Source of the DNA: JBDSGC01 sp046594105
GTDB lineage: Bacteria; Acidobacteriota; Thermoanaerobaculia; Gp7-AA8
Reading direction: 5' to 3'
Length of the DNA: 29,039 nt
Assembly (NCBI GenBank): GCA_046594105.1
Contig: JBKJQB010000089.1
Coordinates: 1-29,039 of the forward strand
The position numbers and the translations under genes were made by a program. The notes below the pieces were generated by a model that searched no databases, was not told where the DNA came from, and was given only the letters and a program-made list of their open reading frames with translations. The stretch's first letter is position 1; the number at the start of each line of letters is the position of its first letter. Shown piece by piece: positions 18,182-26,044 of the stretch.

Positions 18182-19510
18182 TCATTTCTTTTTTCTCGCA
18201 GCCCGCATCCGCTCCAGGCGCGCCTTGATCTCCACTTCAAATCCGGCATCTTTCGGCTCGTAGAAACGGCGGCCGGCAAGCAGTTCCGGCAAACACTCCA
18301 TGGCTGCGGTCTGATCCTCGAAATCGTGCGCGTACTGGTAGTCCCGTCCGTAACCGAGATCCTTCATCAATCCGGTCGGAGCGTTGCGGATGGGGAGCGG
18401 GACCGGCGGGTTGTCGCCCTGACGCACTTCCCTCACCGCACTTCCGTAACCGGCGTAGACCGCATTCGACTTCGGCGACGCCGCAAGGTAGGTGGCCAGC
18501 TGCGCCAGGGCCACGCCTGCCTCCGGCATCCCGAGAAAGTGAACGGTCTGCTGCACCGCGATGGCCAGCACGAGAGCTTGAGGATCCGCGTTGCCGATGT
18601 CCTCGGAAGCGGCACGGACGAGGCGCCGGGCGATGTACATCGGGTCCTCACCGCCTTCGAGCATCCGCACCAGCCAGTAGACCGAGGCGTCGCCATCGCC
18701 ATTGCGAATCGATTTGTGCAGCGCAGAGATGATGTTGTAGTGCTCATCGCCGCCTTTGTCGTACATCAGCGATCGACGTTGGAGGGTCTCCGAAGTCCTG
18801 ATGCGATCGACTGCCCGGCCATCGCGCGGAGCAGTCTCCAGCACCAATTGGAGCGAGTTGAGAGCCTGGCGTGCGTCGCCGCCCGATGTCGCCGCCATGA
18901 AGTCGAGGGCGTCCTCGGTGAAAGTCAGGCCCACCTTCCGCACGGATGGCTCGTCCAGGGCTCGACGGAGGATGGTCAGAACCTGAGAGCGGTCCAGGGC
19001 CGGGATGACCACGACCTTCGATCGGGAGAGCAGCGCAGAATTGACCTCGAACGAGGGATTCTCGGTGGTCGCGCCGATCAGCACGATGTCGCCCGCCTCG
19101 ACATAGGGCAGGAAAGCGTCCTGCTGCGCTTTGTTGAATCGATGGATCTCGTCGATGAACACGATGGTTTTCGACCCACGAGAGGCTCGCCCTTTCCGCG
19201 CCTCCTCCATCAGAGTGCGGATGTCTTTGATGGAGGCGGAGGTAGCGGAAAAAGTGACGAATCGGGCTTGCGTGCTTTTCGCGATGATCCGCGCCAGGGT
19301 GGTTTTTCCCGACCCTGGCGGGCCCCAGAAAATCATGGAGGGGATCCGATCGCTTTCGATGGCCGCGCGAAGAAACCGGCCCTCTCCCAGAAGCTCTTCC
19401 AGTCCCACGATGTCAGCCAGGGTGCCGGGACGAACGCGCTCGGGCAGCGGCGCGTCTTCACGAGCTGTCGGTTGAGAGGCTGGGGCGTCGCCAAAAAGAG
19501 AGCCGGTCAT
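18182..19510 (-). CDS. rarA: RarA/MgsA, replication-associated recombination AAA+ ATPase
   Basis: Clamp-loader-like ATPase that acts at stalled replication forks. It has 442 residues: Walker A GPPGSGKT (63-70), Walker B IVFIDEIHRF (116-125), sensor-1 GATTENPSFEVN (about 146-157), then the helical MgsA C-terminal region with GGEDPMYIARRLVRAASEDIGNAD. The N terminus TGSLFG resembles a short clamp-binding-type motif (inference). The ATG at 19510 lacks a Shine-Dalgarno and lies in an 11-bp tandem duplication that also creates a five-codon upstream reading frame. The threonine dehydratase gene is upstream on the same strand, 108 nt away. Confidence 0.95.
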   Translation of the reverse strand: MTGSLFGDAPASQPTAREDAPLPERVRPGTLADIVGLEELLGEGRFLRAAIESDRIPSMIFWGPPGSGKTTLARIIAKSTQARFVTFSATSASIKDIRTLMEEARKGRASRGSKTIVFIDEIHRFNKAQQDAFLPYVEAGDIVLIGATTENPSFEVNSALLSRSKVVVIPALDRSQVLTILRRALDEPSVRKVGLTFTEDALDFMAATSGGDARQALNSLQLVLETAPRDGRAVDRIRTSETLQRRSLMYDKGGDEHYNIISALHKSIRNGDGDASVYWLVRMLEGGEDPMYIARRLVRAASEDIGNADPQALVLAIAVQQTVHFLGMPEAGVALAQLATYLAASPKSNAVYAGYGSAVREVRQGDNPPVPLPIRNAPTGLMKDLGYGRDYQYAHDFEDQTAAMECLPELLAGRRFYEPKDAGFEVEIKARLERMRAARKKK

Positions 19511-19521
19511 GGAAGGGTCAT
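19507..19521 (-). other. Five-codon upstream ORF overlapping the rarA start
   Basis: ATGACCCTTCCATGA on the minus strand encodes MTLP and ends in a TGA that overlaps the rarA ATG (ATGA). It arises from the tandem 11-bp repeat GTCATGGAAGG on plus. It could allow termination-reinitiation at rarA, but there is no Shine-Dalgarno for either start, so it may be chance. Confidence 0.25.
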
Positions 19522-19618
19522 GGAAGGGTCGTCGAAGGATTCGTCGATCGGGTCAGGGGATAGAGAGTCGGTCGGTATCCCGGGGGATCGCACGCCGCCT
19601 GTTTTCTGAATGCAGCTT

Positions 19619-20581
19619 TCATCCGCAGAGCAGGCTGAAGTCGAGGTTGCCGCCACTGAGGACGATTGCAGTCTTTTTGCCGGGATCGATCAAGCCGGCG
19701 AACAACGCAGCGATTCCGAGTGCCCCGGTCGGCTCGATCACGAGTTTGGTGCGGTACATCGCAAATTTGACCGCTTCGAGAAGGACATCGTCGGTCACGC
19801 TGACCACATCGCGTACGCGCTCCCGGATGATGGCGAAGTTTCGCTGGCCGATGGCGAGTGTCCGAGCGCCGTCGGCAATGGTTTTCGGAGGATCGATGGT
19901 GACGATCACCCCGCTCCGGAATGACTGCTCCCCATCATTGCCGGCCTTCGGTTCGACACCGAAGACGCCAATCGCTGGACGGAGAGAGGTCGCAGCGATG
20001 GCCACGCCCGAGAGGAGACCACCGCCGCCGAGGGGAACCAGGATGGTCTCTACCTCGGGCCACTCCTCAACGATCTCCAGCCCGACGGTTCCTGCGCCGG
20101 CGATGATTCGCTCGTCGTCGAATGGCGGGACGATGGCCGCCCCGCTTTTCCCGGCGATCTCCCGGGCCACCGTGTCGCGGGTCGCCGCGGTCACGCCGGC
20201 CGTCACCACCGTCGCACCATAGGCCTGGGTGGCTGCGACCTTGGATGCCACGGAGCCCTCGGGCATGACGATGGTGGCCGGGATCCCGAGGGTTCGTGCC
20301 GCCAGCGCCACTCCCTGCGCGTGGTTTCCAGAGGAGAAAGCGACCACTCCATACCGTCGAGACTTCTCATCGATCTGCAGCAGGGCGTTCATCGCTCCCC
20401 GCACCTTGAAGGATCCTGCGCGCTGGAGGTTCTCGCACTTCAGCCTGACCTCGACCCCCGCTTTTTCCGAAATCGACTGGTTGTGCAAAAGGGGAGTACG
20501 ATGGACATATTGATGGATCCGGTCCGCGGCGGAGCGGATGTCGGCGAGGGTAACGGACGCAACGATATTTGAAGAAGACAC
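19619..20581 (-). CDS. Threonine dehydratase (short form) / serine-threonine ammonia-lyase, PLP-dependent
   Basis: Fold-type II PLP enzyme that would deaminate threonine to 2-oxobutanoate. It has 320 residues: RTPLLHNQSIS, PLP lysine in AGSFKVRGA (K59), phosphate contacts SSGNHAQG (about 84-91), the glycine loop VPLGGGGLLSGVA, and C-terminal VLSGGNLD. It ends after the catalytic domain with no ACT-type regulatory domain, so it is the TdcB/serine-racemase-like short form rather than isoleucine-inhibited IlvA. The only sensible start is GTG 20581, because further upstream the frame enters the -10 box TATACT. No ribosome site is present. Serine racemase or another beta-replacing enzyme remains possible. 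Confidence 0.9.
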   Translation of the reverse strand: MSSSNIVASVTLADIRSAADRIHQYVHRTPLLHNQSISEKAGVEVRLKCENLQRAGSFKVRGAMNALLQIDEKSRRYGVVAFSSGNHAQGVALAARTLGIPATIVMPEGSVASKVAATQAYGATVVTAGVTAATRDTVAREIAGKSGAAIVPPFDDERIIAGAGTVGLEIVEEWPEVETILVPLGGGGLLSGVAIAATSLRPAIGVFGVEPKAGNDGEQSFRSGVIVTIDPPKTIADGARTLAIGQRNFAIIRERVRDVVSVTDDVLLEAVKFAMYRTKLVIEPTGALGIAALFAGLIDPGKKTAIVLSGGNLDFSLLCG

Positions 20582-20587
20582 CGTCCT

Positions 20588-20593
20588 AGTATA
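20588..20593 (-). promoter_or_regulatory. -10 box of the threonine dehydratase gene (leaderless arrangement)
   Basis: TATACT on the minus strand ends 6 nt before the GTG at 20581, so transcription would start at or next to the first base of the start codon. No convincing -35 hexamer at 17-18 nt. The 100-nt divergent spacer to the Ig-like gene shows no other clear promoter. Confidence 0.55.
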
Positions 20594-20681
20594 AACTCGG
20601 CAAAACAAACGAGGATCGGGGTTTCGCCGCATCGATCCTTCAGTAATCGGACAAGGTCATTTCGGGTTGGAGGTTGGGGTT

Positions 20682-22274
20682 ATGTGGAGATGGGTTACCC
20701 GCGGCCTGATTCTCGCCATTCTGGCAAGCGCTCCGGCGCTCTTCGCGCAGGATTTCATCGGGGCACTGGACACGCCTGACGGTTCAGTCACACAGTCAGG
20801 CGTTATCTTTTTCAAGGGATTCGCGCTCGATCCCGGTCAGATCTCCAAGATCTCGATCTACGTCGACAACCAGTTTGTCGCGAACGCGAATACCGGCCTG
20901 CCACGGATCGACGTGGTGGAGGCCTATCCGAACTATCCGGGGGTTCACAACACAGCCCCGGGGTTCCAGATCGGAGTGCTGGCCAGCCGCTTTCCTAACG
21001 GCCCGCATACCGTCGAGGCTCGCGTAATCCTTTCGAACGGCCAGGTGATCCTGCTGGGCCAGAGGACCGTGAACATCGACAACACGATCAACCAGGCGCC
21101 CTTCGGCCACCTGGACATCCCGGATGCCGGTGGGATCTACAACGCGAACGGGTCGTTCCCGGTGACCGGCTGGGCTGCGGACACCGACGGCGTGGGTCGC
21201 GTGGACGTGTACATGGATGGCGGCATCGTTCAGGGAGCCATCTACGGAGACGCCAGGCCGGACGTCGGCAACACGTTTCCCGATTTCCCGGGCGCGTTGT
21301 TCAGTGGATTCATCGCCAATGTCGACACCACCCGGCTGATTGACGGCGTGCATCTGCTGGAAGTGCGTGCTACCGACCGCCTCGGGGTCTCCAGCCTGAT
21401 TGGGCGGCGCCAGGTACAAACCTTCAACGAAGAGGGCAACCTCAAGCCGTTCGGCTTTGTCGATGAGCCCAAGCGCGACGCGGTCCTCTACGGGACCAGA
21501 TGCGGAGTGATTCCCATCGTCTCGCCGGCGATCAACCCGCAATCGCACATCACACCGGTGCGCGGATGGGCTCTGGATCTGGGCACCCGCGTCAATACAG
21601 GCAGGGTGGCTTACGCGGAGCTCATGATCGACGGGGTTCGTCAGTACTCGACCGACGATTGCTCCTTCAGCAACATCTTCGGCAGCTACATCAATTGCTA
21701 CGGGCTACCTCGTTATGACGTGGAGCGCTTTTATCCGAACTATCCGGACGCTCCGCGCTCGGGCTACCTGTTCACCATGGACGTCGGCGCGCTGCTCGCG
21801 CTGGGAGTCCGGCCGGGCCATCACATCCTGAAGGTCCGCGTCGGCGATCAGCAGCAGACGTTCACCGAACTGCCTGGTCCCCAGGGCATCCCGGTGTTCT
21901 TCCAGTGCGCCGAGGATCGCGTCTTCTCTGCGATCGGCTTTATCGACATTCCTACATCCTTCGACTACGTGAAGGGCAATGTCGTGTTCCAGGGCTGGAC
22001 GTTGTCAGAAACCGGTGCGCTGACGGCTTTGTCGATCATCGTCGACGGCTTGACCGTCGGTCAGGCCCAGCTCGGATATCCACGGCCCGACGTCGCCGAA
22101 CAGTTTCCCTACCTGTTCAACAGTGCGAACTCCGGCTGGCGCTTCACGATGGACACGTCAAAATTGAGCAACGCCCGTCACCGGCTGACCGTACGAGCCA
22201 TCAACGGACAGGGCCAGGGTACCGAGATCGGCTCGGTCGACTTCTACACGCAGAACCCGAATCCCGTTCCCTGA
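20682..22274 (+). CDS. Secreted protein with four tandem Ig-like domains
   Basis: 530 residues of unknown role. A signal peptide (MWRWVTRGLILAILASAPALFA, cut before QDF) is followed by four related beta domains at about 25-140, 140-255, 255-415 and 415-525. Each repeats the pattern G-x-[LIV]-D-x-P, a GWA-D or GF-LD strand, a D-G-V-type strand, then R-x-DV-x-x-x-[FY]P-x-[YF]P, a DT-x-x-L strand and a final IG-x-R-x-V strand. Domain 3 has an insertion and holds the protein's four mature cysteines (TRCGV, DDCSF, NCYG, FQCAED). Such repeats are common in surface proteins; no catalytic motif, anchor or sorting signal is seen. The ATG has GGAGG 8 nt upstream. A strong terminator follows. Confidence 0.85.
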   Translation: MWRWVTRGLILAILASAPALFAQDFIGALDTPDGSVTQSGVIFFKGFALDPGQISKISIYVDNQFVANANTGLPRIDVVEAYPNYPGVHNTAPGFQIGVLASRFPNGPHTVEARVILSNGQVILLGQRTVNIDNTINQAPFGHLDIPDAGGIYNANGSFPVTGWAADTDGVGRVDVYMDGGIVQGAIYGDARPDVGNTFPDFPGALFSGFIANVDTTRLIDGVHLLEVRATDRLGVSSLIGRRQVQTFNEEGNLKPFGFVDEPKRDAVLYGTRCGVIPIVSPAINPQSHITPVRGWALDLGTRVNTGRVAYAELMIDGVRQYSTDDCSFSNIFGSYINCYGLPRYDVERFYPNYPDAPRSGYLFTMDVGALLALGVRPGHHILKVRVGDQQQTFTELPGPQGIPVFFQCAEDRVFSAIGFIDIPTSFDYVKGNVVFQGWTLSETGALTALSIIVDGLTVGQAQLGYPRPDVAEQFPYLFNSANSGWRFTMDTSKLSNARHRLTVRAINGQGQGTEIGSVDFYTQNPNPVP

Positions 22275-22300
22275 GCAGCTTTTCTCCAATGGCAATCAGA

Positions 22301-22332
22301 AACGCCCGGCGCCTGCCGGGCGTTTTCGTTTT
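22301..22332 (+). terminator. Rho-independent terminator after the Ig-like gene
   Basis: Perfect 10-bp stem AACGCCCGGC (22301-22310) / GCCGGGCGTT (22315-22324) with loop GCCT, followed by TTCGTTTT. It starts 27 nt after the Ig-like stop and separates that gene from the receiver gene. Confidence 0.88.
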
Positions 22333-22370
22333 ACCCTCTCGGTTCGAGTCTTGCTACGGATGAGGCACTG

Positions 22371-22835
22371 ATGACGACACGCACATTTTCTGAGGGGTTG
22401 AGTCATTTTGCGTCGCGGCTACGTCGTACCTTTGGGAGCACCCCCGAGCCGGCTGTGCCTCAGGTTCTCTGCGCGGACGACGACCCGGCGATCCGCGCGC
22501 TGTGCGCGGCGGCACTCTCGAAGGCGGGATACGGCATCGACGAAGCGACGAATGGGCGTGAGGTGCTGGAGAAAATCAAGAGCCACCGCTACGCGGCAAT
22601 TCTTCTCGATCTAACGATGCCGTATGTGCACGGGACCACCTTGCTCGCCGTGCTGGAGCGAGAACAGCCTGAATCGCTCCGTCGAGTGATCGTTCTGACT
22701 GGCGCACCCGAAGGCGTGCTGGACGGCCTGAGCAAGTCGGTCTCCGCGGTGTTGCGAAAGCCGGTGGAACTCAGTCGTCTGCTGAGCGCCGTCAACGACT
22801 GCTGCTCGAACGACCAGACCATCGTCAGCCGGTAG
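22371..22835 (+). CDS. Orphan single-domain response regulator (receiver)
   Basis: 154 residues. After a 30-residue basic, probably flexible N-terminal segment comes one CheY-like receiver: acidic pocket ADDD (D36-D38), phospho-acceptor D80 in LLDLTMP, T110 in VLTGAP, and K130 in LRKP. All switch residues are present, so it should accept phosphate. There is no output domain and no histidine kinase in the window, so its partner is unknown. It follows the Ig-like gene's terminator and should have its own promoter, which I could not identify. Confidence 0.9.
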   Translation: MTTRTFSEGLSHFASRLRRTFGSTPEPAVPQVLCADDDPAIRALCAAALSKAGYGIDEATNGREVLEKIKSHRYAAILLDLTMPYVHGTTLLAVLEREQPESLRRVIVLTGAPEGVLDGLSKSVSAVLRKPVELSRLLSAVNDCCSNDQTIVSR

Positions 22836-22854
22836 CTGAAACCAGCAACCAGAA

Positions 22855-22936
22855 GCCGGCACGGCCGGCGGCGGTGGTTCGCAAAGCGTCCGCCACGATT
22901 TCGCCCCAGCCACGTTCGGCCTCTGATTGCGATGAC
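22855..22936 (+). repeat. Dispersed intergenic repeat, copy C
   Basis: Plus-orientation copy 20 nt after the receiver-gene stop. The GCCGGC-ACG-GCCGGC hairpin at 22855-22869 is followed by GGTTCGCAAAGCGTCCG, CCACGATTTCGCC and a tail ending near CTCTGATTGCGATGAC, which resembles the tail of block A. A separate 7-bp hairpin CGCTGCG/CGCAGCG lies just beyond, at 22965-22983. Confidence 0.85.
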
Positions 22937-23054
22937 ACACGTACGCGTCATTTAGCTGCGGTGGCGCTGCGGGTGTCGCAGCGATTGACCGTTAGAAACG
23001 GGACTGAAAGCGGGACTCTCCTCCTAGGAGCCTGCGCGGCAGAACGACTTGGAG

Positions 23055-23103
23055 CGTGATCTTGGCGGAGCCTTGGACAACCAGCGCCGCCGGCCGTGCC
23101 GGC
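23055..23103 (-). repeat. Dispersed intergenic repeat, copy D (degenerate)
   Basis: Minus-orientation copy whose intact hairpin (23089-23103) abuts the stop codon of the outer-membrane gene (23104-23106). The body is diverged (TTGGCGGAGCCTTGGACA on plus, where the consensus has TGGCGGACGCTTTGCGAAC). It faces copy C across this convergent spacer. The hairpin is better kept than the body. Confidence 0.75.
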
Positions 23104-25980
23104 CTAGAACAATTTCAGGAACACCACGTTGGCCACGAAGCCTTGCTGCGCGTTGCGTCCGACCATTTTCCCGAGATCCAGTCGCAATAGAGTTCCGTAC
23201 GGGCCGACGGTCTGTCCGGCCAGGCCGATTCCCTGGAAAGGTTCATTGCGGTAGCCCGCCAGTTTGTCCGTCAGCATTCCGTGATCGTAGAAAGCCTCCA
23301 TGCGGATGGCGTTCGAAAATACGAAACCGTACGAGAGATGGGCGATGATCGCTTTCTCCGCACGGACCGATCCCGATCGGATCCCATGAATGCGCCGCGT
23401 GCCGAAGAAACCGAGCTCGTACTTCGAGAATCGGTCCAGACGCTGGCCGCCCAGGTAACTCACGTCGGCCCCGATCCGCTGGAACTTCGGAAGATAGAAA
23501 CTCTTCGCCAGCGAGACTCCGTAGTCGGTGAAGCTCTTCTGGTTGGGGTTGTACTCGGAGAGAAACCCCCACGGTTTCCATGAGGTGCGGCGACTGTAGG
23601 AGTACGAACCTGCGATGGTGTACCCATACCTCGCGTACTGAGCATCAATCGACGGGCTGATGACGAAGGTATCGGCAGGCACCGCAAACGAGGGCGCGGT
23701 GTCTTCGCTGCGCTGGTAGGTAAGGTGCGAAACGCCCACCGATGCGTCGATCTTTCCGAATTGGAGGAAGGAGTGGCCGGCTCGCAGGCTGAGCGAAGCG
23801 GGAAGCGTCTTGACCGACTCGCCGAGCTGCTCCCGGCCGTTGCGGTACATGGCGTTGGTGGTGGGCACGGCGATCCCGAAAAAGTCGAGGCCGACGTTGG
23901 TTCGCGTGTTCGCCACGTTCGGGTTGGTGACGTTGGCGGCGATGATCACACCGGCGAAGAAGACGTTCGCCTGGATGCCTTTGTGGAACAGATCGAAGTT
24001 GAAGTAGTCGATCCCGCCCAACGGCACCACCGGATACTGCAGGCCGGCGTCGTGATGGATGCCGCCGAGGAGAAACTTCCGGGAAGTCTCAAACCCCTCC
24101 TTGACCACCCGTTCGCCGGTGGCTGTCTTCTCCAGATACCGGAGCTCGCCTCTGGTCTCGCGGACCATCCGTGCGTCGGAGGCCGAGGCTTCCTTCAAAC
24201 GAGCCTCGTACTCCTGCGGATCGATCCTGAAGTCGGTGAAGGTCGTGGACCGCAGCACCACGCTGGCGCGTCCCGCGGCGGAGATCACCTGCTGCGCTCC
24301 CACCTCGAGCGGCAACCAGAGGATTTCTCGAGGGTCGGTCGTGGCGACCTCCGCAGCGGTAAGCGGAGTGTGGGACTCGCGGGCGAAGGGCTGGAACGTC
24401 ACGTTTTCCTCGTTGGAGAGGATCTCGCCTGCGAGATTGAGCTGAATCATCGACAGCTTGACGCGGGCCCAGGTGCGTTGGTCGACCCAGATCGTGCCTC
24501 GGTAGAGAGGCAGTCCGGCAGGTGCCTTCGCAGGAGGATCAAAGCGCACTTCGTAGGTCTTGTATCCGGCCACGCCGGTTTCGCGGATCAACTGGTAGCG
24601 ATATTCGTTGGTGAGATGAATATCGAGAGGCAGCTGCGTGACCTTCTCCGGCTGGATCAGAGGCAGCTCGGGGATTTTCCCGTACTTCCACCGCACGCCG
24701 TTCAGGAAGAAGTCCTGCCAGACCCAGTCGGCACGACCCTGAGGATCGGCGAAATAGTCTCCGGCAATAGTAGCTTCCACCGCTTCGCCACCCTGCATGG
24801 TGAAACGCAACTTGGTGGTATCGCGGGCGATGTAGCGCGGCTGAATCGAGTCCTGATACGACTTATAGGACTGGTGATTCCGGATGATTTCCTCGACGGT
24901 GATGCCGCGCTGGGTGGCCACGTCCAGGGCCTCTTTTGTGACATTCGCCTGCGGCTTGTCGTTATGCTCCACCGTCAGAGCGAACGGCTTCCGCACGGGC
25001 TGAATCCCGATCAGGAAGCGGCCGTTCTTCCTGCCGACATCCGTGATCTCCCGATCTCCGCTGGCGTCGACCCTGCGTGGCCTGATGTAGAAATCACCGG
25101 GCAGGGAAGCGATGGTCGAGGCCCCGGCCTCTCCTCGGGGGATGACCAGGGTTCGAAGATCCTCTCCACGGACGAAGGTGAGGACCGGGTCGGCCAGTCT
25201 GCTTCCCTTGCTGTCCAGAGACTCGGCTCGAGAGCTGGGATCGAAAGCATACTCACCGATCAGAGCGCGATCGAAGCTGGCCAGGGAGGTCAGCGTCTCA
25301 GCGTCCGCAGGGATGGACAGGTAGGCGCGGGTGGCTCCCTCGCTGAAGGCGCGACCGAGGTCGTAGAAAGTATTCGGCGATTTCGCTTCCACGATGGCCC
25401 ACACTTTTTTGGCGGGATCCTTCTCCAGAAGAAAGGCGGCGGTTCGCTTCACGTCCTCGCCGCCGACGAGGAGAACATCGAGATAGGACTGCGCACCGGT
25501 CTCGTAGAGTGCGGTCAGGATCTCCGTGCTGACGGCGGGCAGCACGATCCGCGCGGCTGCAACCTGTCCCTGGGTCAGGACTGCCAGACGCTTGATGGCA
25601 TAACCGTAGGTGGCGGCATCGGCGCCGGCAACCGAGACGCCGATGGCATCGAAGGGGCCATGCAGGCGCGCCCAGTCAACAATCAGTCTGGTTTTCGACT
25701 CGACGTCTGCCAGCGGATCGGGACTGTCCGCTCCGATCGGGTAGGAGACCATCACCGTCATCCGGCTCTTGACGGCAGCGGGAAAGGCGTCGATCGCTGT
25801 CCCCGCCGCCGGGAAGTCCGCGACGGTCACACTGGCCAGCAGCGGCACGGGTGTTGCGGGAATGGTCTTGAGATCGGAGACTGCTCCGGCGCACAAAGTG
25901 CACTCTCGCGGCGCATCCGCGGCGGAGAGCGTGGGCAGGAGAGTCTGCAAAGCGAACAGTACGATCGCGAAAGATTTCAT
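23104..25980 (-). CDS. Large outer-membrane beta-barrel protein with N-terminal alpha/beta and LolA-like periplasmic domains
   Basis: 958 residues of unknown role. A signal peptide (MKSFAIVLFALQTLLPTLSA) is followed by RECTLCAG with a CxxC pair. About 30-330 alternates helix and strand (FDAIGVSVAGAD, KRLAVLTQGQVAAARIVLP, KVWAIVEAKSP, RAYLSIPA), like a TIM-type barrel but with no catalytic motif that I recognise. About 340-640 resembles LolA/outer-membrane lipoprotein-sorting folds (YKTYEVRFDPPA, YRGTIWVDQRTWARVKLSM). From about 640, amphipathic strands run to a C terminus ending FLKLF, whose final Phe fits recognition by the BAM complex. GAGG lies 5 nt before the ATG. It is divergent from the lipid kinase gene with only 64 nt between them. 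A longer upstream open frame overlaps that gene and is rejected. The family is not identified. Confidence 0.75.
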   Translation of the reverse strand: MKSFAIVLFALQTLLPTLSAADAPRECTLCAGAVSDLKTIPATPVPLLASVTVADFPAAGTAIDAFPAAVKSRMTVMVSYPIGADSPDPLADVESKTRLIVDWARLHGPFDAIGVSVAGADAATYGYAIKRLAVLTQGQVAAARIVLPAVSTEILTALYETGAQSYLDVLLVGGEDVKRTAAFLLEKDPAKKVWAIVEAKSPNTFYDLGRAFSEGATRAYLSIPADAETLTSLASFDRALIGEYAFDPSSRAESLDSKGSRLADPVLTFVRGEDLRTLVIPRGEAGASTIASLPGDFYIRPRRVDASGDREITDVGRKNGRFLIGIQPVRKPFALTVEHNDKPQANVTKEALDVATQRGITVEEIIRNHQSYKSYQDSIQPRYIARDTTKLRFTMQGGEAVEATIAGDYFADPQGRADWVWQDFFLNGVRWKYGKIPELPLIQPEKVTQLPLDIHLTNEYRYQLIRETGVAGYKTYEVRFDPPAKAPAGLPLYRGTIWVDQRTWARVKLSMIQLNLAGEILSNEENVTFQPFARESHTPLTAAEVATTDPREILWLPLEVGAQQVISAAGRASVVLRSTTFTDFRIDPQEYEARLKEASASDARMVRETRGELRYLEKTATGERVVKEGFETSRKFLLGGIHHDAGLQYPVVPLGGIDYFNFDLFHKGIQANVFFAGVIIAANVTNPNVANTRTNVGLDFFGIAVPTTNAMYRNGREQLGESVKTLPASLSLRAGHSFLQFGKIDASVGVSHLTYQRSEDTAPSFAVPADTFVISPSIDAQYARYGYTIAGSYSYSRRTSWKPWGFLSEYNPNQKSFTDYGVSLAKSFYLPKFQRIGADVSYLGGQRLDRFSKYELGFFGTRRIHGIRSGSVRAEKAIIAHLSYGFVFSNAIRMEAFYDHGMLTDKLAGYRNEPFQGIGLAGQTVGPYGTLLRLDLGKMVGRNAQQGFVANVVFLKLF

Positions 25981-26044
25981 CGGGGCCTCATGGGTAGGAC
26001 GATCTGATAATGCGCCGTCAAAAACGCCACATCCGGAGCTGAAA

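Noticed and set aside
23021..23030. Palindrome CTCCTAGGAG in the convergent spacer
   Set aside because: A 10-bp palindrome without a partner or context is expected by chance in a window of this size.
23725..26007. 760-residue open frame antisense to the outer-membrane protein gene
   Set aside because: The minus-strand gene has a signal peptide, a ribosome site and a terminal barrel signature; the plus frame has none of these.
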